Assembly (NCBI GenBank): GCA_001550305.1
Contig: LRTP01000537.1
Coordinates: 1-33,975, forward strand
DNA from: Streptomyces diastatochromogenes
Lineage (GTDB): Bacteria; Actinomycetota; Actinomycetes; Streptomycetales; Streptomycetaceae
Reading direction: 5' to 3'
DNA length: 33,975 nucleotides
The position numbers were made by a program, and so were the translations under genes. Numbering within the stretch: the stretch's first letter is position 1; every line of letters starts with the position of its first letter. Shown here one piece after another: positions 1 to 8,168 of this stretch. The notes below the pieces were generated by a model. It had not been told where the DNA came from. It made no database searches and saw nothing but the letters and a program-made list of their open reading frames with translations.

Positions 1-157
1 CCTTCCCGCCGGCCTGCCGCCGCCACTGCTGCGCGGCCGTGGCCCCGGCGGCCGCCAGCACCACCCCGCCGAGCTGCCGCTTCTTGGTCCACCGGGCCAC
101 GCCGTACCCGCCGATGAGCCCACCCGCGGCCACCGCCGCGGCCGGTACCTTCGCCAT
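1..157 (-). CDS. Small hypothetical membrane-associated protein, 3' end outside window
   Basis: The first 52 codons of a minus-strand gene are present and the rest lies beyond the window edge. The start is ATG at 157, with a strong ribosome binding site (GGGAGG) about six bases upstream. The protein begins MAKVPAAAVAAGGLIGGYGV. It then has a basic patch (ARWTKKRQ) and a second Ala/Gly/Val-rich hydrophobic stretch, so it looks like two short helices separated by a positive loop. Codons end almost entirely in G or C. I recall small proteins of this kind in streptomycetes but know no function for them. The coding call is fairly secure; membrane association is inferred from composition only. Confidence 0.6.
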   Translation of the reverse strand, partial: MAKVPAAAVAAGGLIGGYGVARWTKKRQLGGVVLAAAGATAAQQWRRQAGGK

Positions 158-255
158 TGCTGCCTCCCGCTCCTGCCTGCGTCTTTCGAACAAACCGAGG
201 CTAACGCGCACGAACGGACGCCCGACGACCGCCCTACCTCCGGCCTGCCTCCGCC

Positions 256-3200
256 CTACCCCCGGGCGACCGTGCGGGGACTGTTGTAGGCCGACACGCC
301 GAGCGCCGGACGGTTCGACGGCAGCGCGTGAGCCGGCCAGGACAGGGTGACCGTCCGCGACTCGCCGGGCAGCAGCCAGAGGTAGTTGTCGCTGTACAGC
401 GTCGGCAGGACGCGCTCACCGCTGTGATCGTCCAACAGCGACAGCCGGACCATCGGGGCGAGGGCCGACCCGCGGTTCTTGACGACAGCGGTCAGCTCAC
501 GTCGGGTACCGGTACCGGAGCGCGAGACACCGGTGATCGAGGCCGAGAGCCTGACCCGCGGGAGGTCGTTGAGTGCCTTCATCGCGGCCGGGGTCCGATG
601 GCGCCAGTAGGTGTTGGCCGAGAGCGTACGACCCGCGTGGTCCTCGAGGGTCAGGCGCAGCAGGTGCAGATCGGGCAGGTCGTCGGTCCAGTCCACGGCG
701 AAGGCGGGTGTGGTGGACGCCGACGCGACATCGACCACGGCTTTCCTGGTCCCGCCGATCCGGCGACCGGCGAGGTCGTGGAGCCGGGCGGTGACGGTCG
801 CGCCCTCGACCTTCCCACGCGTGTGGTTCACCACGAGGAGCTGCCATTTCAGCGGGTCGGCCTGGACGTGCAGGGGCTCGCAGGCGGTGCGGGCACCGTA
901 GTAGGTGCCGTTGACGTCGAAGTCGTAGTCGTAGGTCTGCCAGACGGTGCTGTGCCAGGCGGGGTGGGACATCCACAGCATGAGACCGCTGGCGTCGTCC
1001 CACAGGTGGGCGTTCCACGCCTCGAACATGCTGCGCGCGTTCTCGTAGTTGACGAACTGCGCCTTGCCGGCGAAGTCGTCGAGGTCCGTCGCGGTGCCCA
1101 GGCGCGCTTCGATCGCCGCCCGGTACTGCTGCGGAGCCTGATTCCCGTGCTCACTCCAGTCGTGGTAGTACCACGCCCCGCCTATCGGCCACTCCTTCTC
1201 GTCGCCCACGAGGTTGCGCATGCTCTCGGCGGTGGAGACGACCGGCATGCCGATCTCGGTGTGGAATCCGAAGCTGTTGCTGCCGTAGGTCGACGGGTCG
1301 TAGTACTTCTCGGGCTCGACCCAGTTGTAGGGGCCGCCGCCGGTGATGATGCCTCCGGCGGAGTTGTTCTGGTAGAGGACGCCGGGGGCCTGCTGCTCGA
1401 CGGCGTCGCGCATGCCCTTGTCGATGGCGGCCGGCGGGTCGCCCTCGTTGGCGCCGCACCACACCACCACGCAGGGGTGGATGCGGTAGCGCAGCACGGT
1501 GTCGCGCGCGATCGCGTTGAACGCGTCGTGGTCCGGCGGATCCATGGCCCAGGCATTGGGGAAGTCGTTCCACACCAGGATGCCGTGTTCGTCGCAACTG
1601 GCGTAGAACTCCTCGCGGTTGATGCTGCCGACCCAGTTGCGGATCATCGTGAAGTTCATGTCGCGGTGCATGCGCACCGCCGCGTCCATCCGCTCGGCAG
1701 GCATCCGCCGCAGCAGTTCGTCCCAGCCCCAGTTGCCGCCCCGGGCCAGCACCCGAACGCCGTTCACACTGATCTTCAGCGGTACCGGGCTGTTGTCCAC
1801 GGACTTCACATCCGCCCAGGTGTCACCGTCCGCCGACACCTGGATGACGTACGTCTTCGGATAGGCCTGCTCCCACAGGATGGCCACCCGGTCGAAACTC
1901 TGGGCGGAGCCGAGGTCGACCTGGATCCACTGGTGGTCCTCGTACCGCGACGACCATCGGCTGTCGGGGCTGCCGTCGGTCGCGGCGGCGGCCGGATGGT
2001 CGGACTCCTCCGTGGAGGCCGTGGCCGCCTTGTGCAGTGCCAGGTCGGTGCCCGGACGGGAACTGTCGATCACCGACAGGGACCAGAGGGAGTTGCCCCA
2101 ACTGGTGTGTCGCACTCCGCAGTTGATCCGCACGAAGCGGGCGGTGCGGGCGGTGAAGTCCTCCACCTGCAGGCTCGCCCGGTCGGTGTTGAACGGCAGC
2201 GGTACGGCGGTGTTGTCGACGGACTTCACATCCGTCCACGTCGAGTCGTCCGTGGACACCTGGACCACGTACGTCCGGGCGTAGGCCTGCTCCCACACGA
2301 GGTCGGCGCCGTCGAAGGACTGCTGGGAGCCCAGGTCCACGCGGATCCACTGATCGTCCTGGTAGGCCGAGGACCAGCGGGTACCGGGATCGCCGTCGGT
2401 GACGTTGCCGGGGCCGTGGTCGTCGCCGTCCGTCGTGGAGGAGGTGGCGCTCGCGTGCAGGGCGAGGTCGGTGCCCGGTCTGCCGCTGTCGGTCACGGAC
2501 AGGGTCCACAGGGAGCTGCCCCAGTCGGTGGCCCGGGTCAGGCACCTGATCCGCACATAGCGGGCCTGCTGCCGTCCGACCTCCAGCGACTGGGTGCAGG
2601 CGTCGCCGGACGAGGTGAAGGGGAGCGGCACGTCGTACTCGTAGCCGAACTGGCGGATACCGAAGCGGGTGGTGCGCCGGTCGCTCTCCGTCCCGTCGAC
2701 CGAGGCGGCCAGGGTGAGGTCGTGAAGCGCGGGGCTGCCGAGCCCGTTGGGCCACCACAGCGCGGGGTCGCGCAGCCGCAGCCGGCTGAAGGCGTCCGGG
2801 GCGAAGGTCACGTCGACGCTCCGGCCGGCCGGGACGGTGACGGCCTTGGAGACACGTATGTCGCCGAAGGACGCGGAGACGGTCGTGGTGCGCTCGACCG
2901 AATCGGCGTTGCGGACCGGGACGGTGAGGGTCAGTTCGGCGACGGAGGTGTCGGGCAGGTCCGGCAGAACCGTGTCCACCCGGGGGTCGCCGATGACCAC
3001 GGGCCCCGTGGACCGCAGCCGGACATGGTTCCAGATCCCCGAGACCCGGTCCCGAACGGCGGGCATCCAGTCCCACCCCGAAGCGGCCAGATACGTGGGC
3101 GAGTTGAGGTTCATCTGACCCGCGCCCGCGTCCACCCAGGACTCCCCTGCGGGACCCTTGTCCCCAGGGCTGCCGGGCACGGGCATCGGCGTGATCTTCA

Positions 3201-4374
3201 CCGCCAGCGCGTTCCGGCCCTTCTCGGCGATCCACTCCGTCACGTCATGGGCCGAGCGGGCGAACGGGTAGGTGAGCCCGCCCACCTGGTGGCCGTTGAG
3301 CCAGATGTCGGCCTGATGGTTGATGCCGTCGAACTCCAGCCAGACCCTGCGGCCATGGCCGGTGCGCAGACCGGACGGCAGGTCGAAGTCACGCTTGTAC
3401 CACCAGGAATGGCGGGAGAGCGCCTCAGGGATGTGCAGATTGTTCAGGCCGGCGACCGGGTCCGGGAGCTTTCCCTGGTCGACGAGCGAGGTGAGGACCG
3501 TGCCGGGCACGGTGGCGGGCAGCCAGCCGCTGGTGTCCACGGTCGGCTTCGACAGGTCGGGGCCCTCGCCGTCGGCCCAGTCGTCCAGGGTCAGTCGCCA
3601 GCCGGACTCCAGCGGCACCGTGCCGTCCGCCGCGACGGTCAGTCCCGGAGCCTTGCCGTGGTGGATTCCCCAGTCGGTCCAGCCGGTGACCGCGGGACGC
3701 CGCCCGCCGGCCGTGCCGTACACCTCGAATCCATTCAAGCCGAGCGGATTGGGACTGGACCGCCGCTGAGCCGTCATCCGCACCCACCGCGCCGTCACGG
3801 ACCGGGTCAGCGGAATGTCCACGACCCCGCCCGTACCGGCCGTCGTGCGGTACACGCTCGTCCAGGAGCTGCCGTCCCTGGACGTCTCGACCACGAAGGC
3901 GAGCGCGTAACTGGACAGGATCTCCTTACCGGTGGTGCCCTGGGCCGGGTTGCCGGTGGCGGGCGGCGTGAAAACCGGATCGCTCGCGTCGGCCTCGAAG
4001 GTGAGCCGGACCCGCGTCACCTGACAGTCGGCCTGAAGATCGACCGAGATCCACTGCGGATCGTCCCCCGCCGCCGCGCGCCATCCGCTTCCCCGGACCC
4101 CGGGCGAGGCGAGACGGTCGACCACGAACTCGCCCGGAGTCGGCGCGTAGTCCGTCGAGGAGACCGCGACGGGGCGGTAGGCGGCGAGTTCACCGGACGG
4201 CGCCGCCGCGGTGAGCGCGTCGCCGCGCCCGGCGGCCGTGCTCGTCGCCGGGAACAGAGCGTTCAGACCGAACCCGCCGAGAAGCGTCGAACCCGTAGTG
4301 ACCACCGACCGCCGGGAAGGACCGGAAGGATCCCGCGGCGCATGTGACTGACCTGCCATGAACGTGAGTCCCAT
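256..4374 (-). CDS. Secreted GH2 exo-glycosidase (exo-beta-glucosaminidase-like) with discoidin domains
   Basis: About 1,372 residues. The N-terminus has a twin-arginine signal (SRRSVV, a hydrophobic run, then ATSTAAG), so export by Tat is expected. Domains in order: an F5/8 type C (discoidin) domain at about 60-220; a GH2 sugar-binding domain (WYKRDFDL, FDGINHQADIWLNG); an Ig-like domain; two tandem discoidin-like repeats at about 582-863; a GH2 TIM barrel; and a C-terminal Ig-like domain of the exo-glucosaminidase type. The acid/base is probably Glu977 in WCGANEG and the nucleophile probably Glu1040 in FHTEIGMP. Related enzymes release glucosamine or mannose from chain ends. The substrate here is not certain, and chitosan-derived glucosamine is the best guess. 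The reading frame stays open to 4542, but that extension would translate the two operator repeats. I therefore prefer ATG 4374 or 4359, both just upstream of the Tat signal. Neither has a good ribosome binding site. Confidence 0.88.
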   Translation of the reverse strand: MGLTFMAGQSHAPRDPSGPSRRSVVTTGSTLLGGFGLNALFPATSTAAGRGDALTAAAPSGELAAYRPVAVSSTDYAPTPGEFVVDRLASPGVRGSGWRAAAGDDPQWISVDLQADCQVTRVRLTFEADASDPVFTPPATGNPAQGTTGKEILSSYALAFVVETSRDGSSWTSVYRTTAGTGGVVDIPLTRSVTARWVRMTAQRRSSPNPLGLNGFEVYGTAGGRRPAVTGWTDWGIHHGKAPGLTVAADGTVPLESGWRLTLDDWADGEGPDLSKPTVDTSGWLPATVPGTVLTSLVDQGKLPDPVAGLNNLHIPEALSRHSWWYKRDFDLPSGLRTGHGRRVWLEFDGINHQADIWLNGHQVGGLTYPFARSAHDVTEWIAEKGRNALAVKITPMPVPGSPGDKGPAGESWVDAGAGQMNLNSPTYLAASGWDWMPAVRDRVSGIWNHVRLRSTGPVVIGDPRVDTVLPDLPDTSVAELTLTVPVRNADSVERTTTVSASFGDIRVSKAVTVPAGRSVDVTFAPDAFSRLRLRDPALWWPNGLGSPALHDLTLAASVDGTESDRRTTRFGIRQFGYEYDVPLPFTSSGDACTQSLEVGRQQARYVRIRCLTRATDWGSSLWTLSVTDSGRPGTDLALHASATSSTTDGDDHGPGNVTDGDPGTRWSSAYQDDQWIRVDLGSQQSFDGADLVWEQAYARTYVVQVSTDDSTWTDVKSVDNTAVPLPFNTDRASLQVEDFTARTARFVRINCGVRHTSWGNSLWSLSVIDSSRPGTDLALHKAATASTEESDHPAAAATDGSPDSRWSSRYEDHQWIQVDLGSAQSFDRVAILWEQAYPKTYVIQVSADGDTWADVKSVDNSPVPLKISVNGVRVLARGGNWGWDELLRRMPAERMDAAVRMHRDMNFTMIRNWVGSINREEFYASCDEHGILVWNDFPNAWAMDPPDHDAFNAIARDTVLRYRIHPCVVVWCGANEGDPPAAIDKGMRDAVEQQAPGVLYQNNSAGGIITGGGPYNWVEPEKYYDPSTYGSNSFGFHTEIGMPVVSTAESMRNLVGDEKEWPIGGAWYYHDWSEHGNQAPQQYRAAIEARLGTATDLDDFAGKAQFVNYENARSMFEAWNAHLWDDASGLMLWMSHPAWHSTVWQTYDYDFDVNGTYYGARTACEPLHVQADPLKWQLLVVNHTRGKVEGATVTARLHDLAGRRIGGTRKAVVDVASASTTPAFAVDWTDDLPDLHLLRLTLEDHAGRTLSANTYWRHRTPAAMKALNDLPRVRLSASITGVSRSGTGTRRELTAVVKNRGSALAPMVRLSLLDDHSGERVLPTLYSDNYLWLLPGESRTVTLSWPAHALPSNRPALGVSAYNSPRTVARG

Positions 4375-4423
4375 CAGAAAACAGCGCGGCCGACGAACAC
4401 GCGGAGGCGCCGGAGGCGTGGCA

Positions 4424-4458
4424 TGACAACGTTGCCAGAGGTTGTGACAACGTTGCCA
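4424..4458. promoter_or_regulatory. Two direct copies of a LacI-family-type operator
   Basis: TGACAACGTTGCCA occurs at 4424-4437 and again at 4445-4458, 21 bp apart, about two helical turns, so both sites face the same side of the DNA. Each copy is a near-perfect palindrome centred on AACGTT: seven-base arms with one mismatch and the central CG pair typical of LacI/GalR-family operators. They lie 50-85 bp upstream of the GH2 start. A sugar-responsive LacI-type repressor of the GH2 gene is inferred; no such regulator is in the window. Confidence 0.65.
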
Positions 4459-4680
4459 AAGGTGGCCGCGCGCCCAAGCTCCTGTCAAGACCTCGCACAC
4501 GATCACTGTTGCTCCGACGCGATCACGGCCCACTGAGCGCAAGTCGCCCCAGGGGCGGGGGAGTCATGAAGCAAGTCGCGGAATTTCCGGCGTGCCGCCC
4601 CAAGGCGCGGCCTCCACTGGAAGCTGCCCGCCGAACCAGCGAACCGGAACGGTTGATCACTGAGGCTTCCCCACTGAAGA

Positions 4681-4908
4681 TCATTTCCAGTTGTCATTGA
4701 GGACAAGGACGGCCCGCGCCAGGTCGCCCCTCCAGCTCGGGCTGAGCGTGACGCGCTCGAGTGCGCGCCAGCGATCCTTGGGCTCGGCGGCGGTGGCGTT
4801 CGCCCAGTGCGCGCAGGCCTCTGAGTGCGACCTGGCCATGCACCCGGATCGCCACACCGGGCAGATGCGCTCCCAAGCGAACGGCCGGAGGGAGTAGCGC
4901 TGTGGGCG
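4681..4908 (-). pseudogene. Possible gene remnant between GH2 and the PH-domain gene
   Basis: This minus-strand frame is open for 75 codons, from just after a TAG at 4909-4911 to TGA at 4681-4683, and nearly every codon ends in G or C, as in real genes here. The translation looks protein-like, with many Trp residues (WERICPVW, HWANATAAEPKDRW, PSWRGDLARAVLVLNDNWK). It has no good start: the first ATG is 20 codons in and lacks a ribosome binding site. The same frame continues upstream across the TAG, in a stretch ending RERAFCS that also has GC-rich third positions. A 3' remnant of a gene broken by a nonsense change is the simplest reading. I do not recognise the family. Confidence 0.35.
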
Positions 4909-5043
4909 CTACGAGCAGAAGGCACGTTCTCGCCCTGGCTGCCAGTTGCTCTGTCGGGCCGGGGCCGTCGGCAGCCATTGCGCGAACAGTCCCTGGCCAG
5001 GCATGATGCCCCGCGTCATTCGTGCGGCAGGGGTGGAACAGCT

Positions 5044-6219
5044 GTGAACCAGGAAGCTCGCAATGGCGGAGCGGAATCGTCGGAGATGGTCGGCCGAGTC
5101 CGCTATCGGGCTTCGTGGCAGCAGTCCCTGCCACTGGGCCTGATCCTCGGCGCCGTCGTGCTGATGCAGTTGTCGAACCCCTTGCTGTGGGCGCACCAGC
5201 GGCCCGGGCTGCCCGGCCCGCCGTTCGAGTCGTGGGTCCTGGCCGTGGTGCTGCCGTTCTTCGTCACGCTCGAACTATGGGTGCTGAGCCGCTACGTCGG
5301 GGTAACCCTGACCCCTGAGGCGGTCGTCGTCCACAACCTGCGCCGCCGGACCATCCCGTGGACCAACGTGGCCGAGGTCGCGGTCGAACCGTTCACCGGC
5401 GGACGGCGGGTGGTCCTCTACGAGACGGATGGACGCCGCACCCCGCTACGAATGCCCAGCTCCGGTTTCCTGTCCCGCGACCGCCGGTTTGACGACAAGG
5501 TCGCGACCATCCGAAGCTGGTGGCTTGCCAACGGCGGCGCGGCCCAGGTCGAAGACACGGCTGGTGAACTCGGCGCCTGGGGACATACCCACGGCCGGCT
5601 GCCCGAGCGACTGAGTATGCGACCTGCGCCAAGCCGGTCGGTGCCCACGGCCCTGCTGCTCGGCTGGCTTGCGGCTGATGCGGTGATGGCGGGGTTCGCC
5701 GAGGGGCCCGGCGCTGATCACCCGACGCTCCTCGGCCGCACGCTCGGCGCACTCGTCGCGATCTCGCTGCTGCTGGGCGCGGGCTTCCTGAGCTTCGGCA
5801 GAGGCGTCATCCTCACTGCCGACCACCTGGTCATACGAGGGCTGCGGCCCCGAACCGTTCCCTGGGACGAGATTCAAGGGATCGCCGTCGAGCGCCACCG
5901 CGGCGGGCGCAGGCTGGTCATCCTTGAAGCGAGCAGTCGCCGAACGCCCTTGCCAGTACCGCGTGTCGGACGCGTGCTCTGGGACTCGGAGTTCGAAGAC
6001 AAGAGCGAAACGCTACGTCACTGGTGGCGCACCCGCGCGGAGATTGGCACGACCCCGACCGAAGCGGCGCTCCAACCCTCGGACCAGCCACCGCTCCTTC
6101 CCTACCGCGGACCGCGTCTGTGGCAGAAGGGAGTGTTGGCCCTGGCCTGCATCGTCCTCGGCTACGAGATCCTCGTGTCAGTTCTAGTCGGAACTCTGTT
6201 CCTCACCGTCGGTCAGTGA
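5044..6219 (+). CDS. Membrane protein with two bacterial PH-like domains (internal duplication)
   Basis: 391 residues from GTG 5044, which has GGGGTGG a few bases upstream. ATG 5086 is an alternative, and the frame is open further upstream. The protein is a clear tandem duplication. Each half has a hydrophobic hairpin followed by a short beta-rich PH-like module: LTPEAVVVHNLRRRTIPW in the first half and LTADHLVIRGLRPRTVPW in the second. Both then carry GGRRVV or GGRRLV, RRTPL, and a tail with DDK or EDK and WW. A final membrane segment (ACIVLGYEILVSVLVGTLF) lies at the C-terminus. This resembles the actinobacterial bPH family of membrane proteins, of unknown function. It converges on the HNH gene with only 11 bp between stop codons and no room for a separate terminator. 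Confidence 0.75.
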   Translation: MNQEARNGGAESSEMVGRVRYRASWQQSLPLGLILGAVVLMQLSNPLLWAHQRPGLPGPPFESWVLAVVLPFFVTLELWVLSRYVGVTLTPEAVVVHNLRRRTIPWTNVAEVAVEPFTGGRRVVLYETDGRRTPLRMPSSGFLSRDRRFDDKVATIRSWWLANGGAAQVEDTAGELGAWGHTHGRLPERLSMRPAPSRSVPTALLLGWLAADAVMAGFAEGPGADHPTLLGRTLGALVAISLLLGAGFLSFGRGVILTADHLVIRGLRPRTVPWDEIQGIAVERHRGGRRLVILEASSRRTPLPVPRVGRVLWDSEFEDKSETLRHWWRTRAEIGTTPTEAALQPSDQPPLLPYRGPRLWQKGVLALACIVLGYEILVSVLVGTLFLTVGQ

Positions 6220-6230
6220 GAAAACCTCAC

Positions 6231-7586
6231 TCACTCCCGATAGACGGGCGGCGCATTCCTGTACGTATGCCCGGTGGGACTCGTCCAACTGGCAATCCCG
6301 GTATGCGGGGCCCGTGTCACCCTCCACCCGGGATGGTGGGTCTTCAGCCGATGATGCCGCCGACACAACGGCTGAAGATTGTCGGGAACGGTCAACCCAC
6401 CCGCTTCAGGACGCTCGTGATCGAACGGCTCGACGTGATCGACATCGCAGCGATGCGCAGGCATCCGACAACTGGGAAAGGCGCAGTACTGGTCGCGTGC
6501 AATGACCTGCCGCTCGGCATCAGCTGTGGGCCGGTAGGTGGTCGGATCGACCTTCACGAGCAGCCCACTGCCAGGATCGGTGATGAGCCTCCGCCAGATC
6601 GTCCGCGGAGCAAAGGCGATCTCGCGCGCCTGCCCCGCGGTGATCGGCCCGTACCCCTTCAGCTCCGCAGGCCCGTCCTCGGCCCCCACCAGAACATCAA
6701 GAGGCACCGTGACCTGCACGACCGCAGCAGCCCGCCCCCGCACCGGACTCACGCAATCTCCCACCACACCATTCCGATTGACCACCAGGTCGTACAACGC
6801 GTCGGCACGCTTCTGCGCCAGAGTCCGCCCGTCATTGTCGAACGTGGCCGCATGCGCATCGACGGCCTGTCCCATCTCGGCAGCCTGCTCAGCAGGCAGG
6901 ACGGCGCCGAAGAGGGCCATCCCATCTTCTCGCGGATAAAAGACAGTCTCCCGATCCGCCTTGCGCCTCCGATGCCGCTCGTCGGCCCCATCCGCATCGG
7001 CCTTATGAATCTGCCGACGCAACAAGGCCCGCGTCTGCCCGACGGCCAACTCCGGCATCTTCGCGATCACGACGGCCTCAACCTGTCCAGCCGTCTCCGG
7101 CTCGAGAACCGCACACAATTCCGTGACGGCCTCAGCCTGCAGATAGGAGATCTCCCCACGCTTCAGCAAGTTCAGAGTCGCGGGATACCGAGCGCGCAGC
7201 TGCTGCGCCACATCGAGCCGCCGTGAAGCGGTGCCGCCGGCCAGCCGCAAGGCACAAGCCACTTCATCGCTCGCGGCGTCCCACTCCCGCAGCAGCCGAG
7301 TATCGAAGCCCTCACCGGCTGCGGCAGCATCGGCTCCAGAATCCGCGTACTCCCCAATCGCCGCCAGCACCTCGACCTGCATCCCCTGCATCCAGGCAAG
7401 ATGCCTCTCGAGCACAGCCAGGGCATCAATCCGTCCCCGCGCCGAAAGCCGCTCACCGGCGAACTCGACCAGCAGCCCCAGGGTCTCCACCGAAGGTGCG
7501 CACGACCGCAATTCAGAGATCCACTCGTCTGCGATCGCAGACGACACATCGACTTCGGACTCCACCGCAACAGCCACCGCGCTCAC
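6231..7586 (-). CDS. DUF222 and HNH endonuclease domain protein (13E12 repeat family)
   Basis: 451 residues, starting at GTG 7586 behind a G-rich ribosome binding site (GGGGGACGGGGG). The N-terminal two thirds is a helical DUF222-type region. The C-terminus is an HNH nuclease module: CAFPSC as the first zinc pair, DVDHVEPFDH with the catalytic His, then NLQPLCRRHHRLKTH with the second Cys and closing His. This combination is the family annotated in mycobacteria as the REP13E12 repeat proteins, which is multicopy in many actinobacterial genomes and often near mobile or phage DNA. The biological role is not established. All HNH residues appear intact, so a working nuclease is plausible. A dyad about 60 bp upstream (7646-7666) may control it. 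Confidence 0.85.
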   Translation of the reverse strand: MSAVAVAVESEVDVSSAIADEWISELRSCAPSVETLGLLVEFAGERLSARGRIDALAVLERHLAWMQGMQVEVLAAIGEYADSGADAAAAGEGFDTRLLREWDAASDEVACALRLAGGTASRRLDVAQQLRARYPATLNLLKRGEISYLQAEAVTELCAVLEPETAGQVEAVVIAKMPELAVGQTRALLRRQIHKADADGADERHRRRKADRETVFYPREDGMALFGAVLPAEQAAEMGQAVDAHAATFDNDGRTLAQKRADALYDLVVNRNGVVGDCVSPVRGRAAAVVQVTVPLDVLVGAEDGPAELKGYGPITAGQAREIAFAPRTIWRRLITDPGSGLLVKVDPTTYRPTADAERQVIARDQYCAFPSCRMPAHRCDVDHVEPFDHERPEAGGLTVPDNLQPLCRRHHRLKTHHPGWRVTRAPHTGIASWTSPTGHTYRNAPPVYRE

Positions 7587-7645
7587 CCCCGTCCCCCATG
7601 AGAGCGCCGAACCTCACCCACCCACCGACGGTCCGACCCCTCCAT

Positions 7646-7666
7646 TATCGCTTACGGAGAGTGATA
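7646..7666. promoter_or_regulatory. Dyad upstream of the HNH gene
   Basis: TATCGCT, seven bases, then AGTGATA form an inverted repeat matching at six of seven positions, in an unusually AT-rich patch 60 bp before the HNH start codon. On the minus strand it includes GATAAT, which could serve as a -10 element. An operator overlapping the promoter is inferred; no matching -35 was convincing. Confidence 0.35.
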
Positions 7667-8168
7667 TCCCCAGCTCATTGCCGCATTTCATCCGTCAGAA
7701 TGATCCACCCCGGAACCGGGAACTCCGCCTGCCGCCGGCCAGCCTCCAGCCCAGGCAGCACCCCACGCCTGCCGGTGCCACGCCGAGATGGCGAGCACCC
7801 TGGTCTACCCGGACCACCCCAGACGTGCTCGCGCCCCGCCCACCATCCGGAAGCCGCCAAACCAACCCGGCGTGCGCGGAAGGCCATAGGCGTTCCCCGA
7901 GCCACAGGCTTCCGGCACCCGGCAACGCGAAGAGACCCCACCCCCGCTTCCCCCGCCGCCCCCTTTCGGGCCGCCCGGCCAAGAGCACTCCGCGGTGGAG
8001 GGGTGAGAGTCAAGGGTGGAGCGAAGCGAAATCGGCGCAGCCGACGCCCGAAGGGCGCTCTTGACGCTCACCCCGGAACCGCCACACTCAGCAAAACCGG
8101 GCGGCCTTGGGTGCCTTGATGCCGACGTGACGCGACCGGGCGTGATCGTCGCCTCGGCGACGGATCAG
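7667..8168. other. Gene-free stretch with an inverted-repeat element
   Basis: About 500 bp between the HNH gene's upstream region and the DUF5753 gene. Frames are open here only because stop codons are rare in GC-rich DNA; none has a ribosome binding site together with coherent codon use. The one structured element is the inverted repeat at 8000-8074, listed separately. Confidence 0.5.
8000..8074. repeat. 75-bp inverted-repeat element, possible miniature repeat or hairpin
   Basis: GGGGTGAGAGTCAAG at 8000-8014 is repeated in inverted orientation at 8060-8074 with one mismatch. The 45 bp between the arms contain a smaller hairpin, CGCCCGAAGGGCG, at 8045-8057. I recall similar GTCAAG-type repeats between genes in other streptomycetes, so this may be one copy of a dispersed element. 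No target-site duplication is obvious. Confidence 0.5.

Noticed and set aside
328..4347. Plus-strand frame of 1,339 codons opposite the GH2 gene
   Set aside because: It mirrors a clear GH2 enzyme, its translation is low-complexity Arg/Gly/Val with no domain, and it has no ribosome binding site.
4375..4542. 56-codon N-terminal extension of the GH2 gene
   Set aside because: It would translate both operator repeats and place a long basic segment before the Tat signal.
4825..5043. 73-codon N-terminal extension of the PH-domain protein
   Set aside because: Composition is unlike the rest of the protein, and the stretch overlaps the minus-strand remnant.
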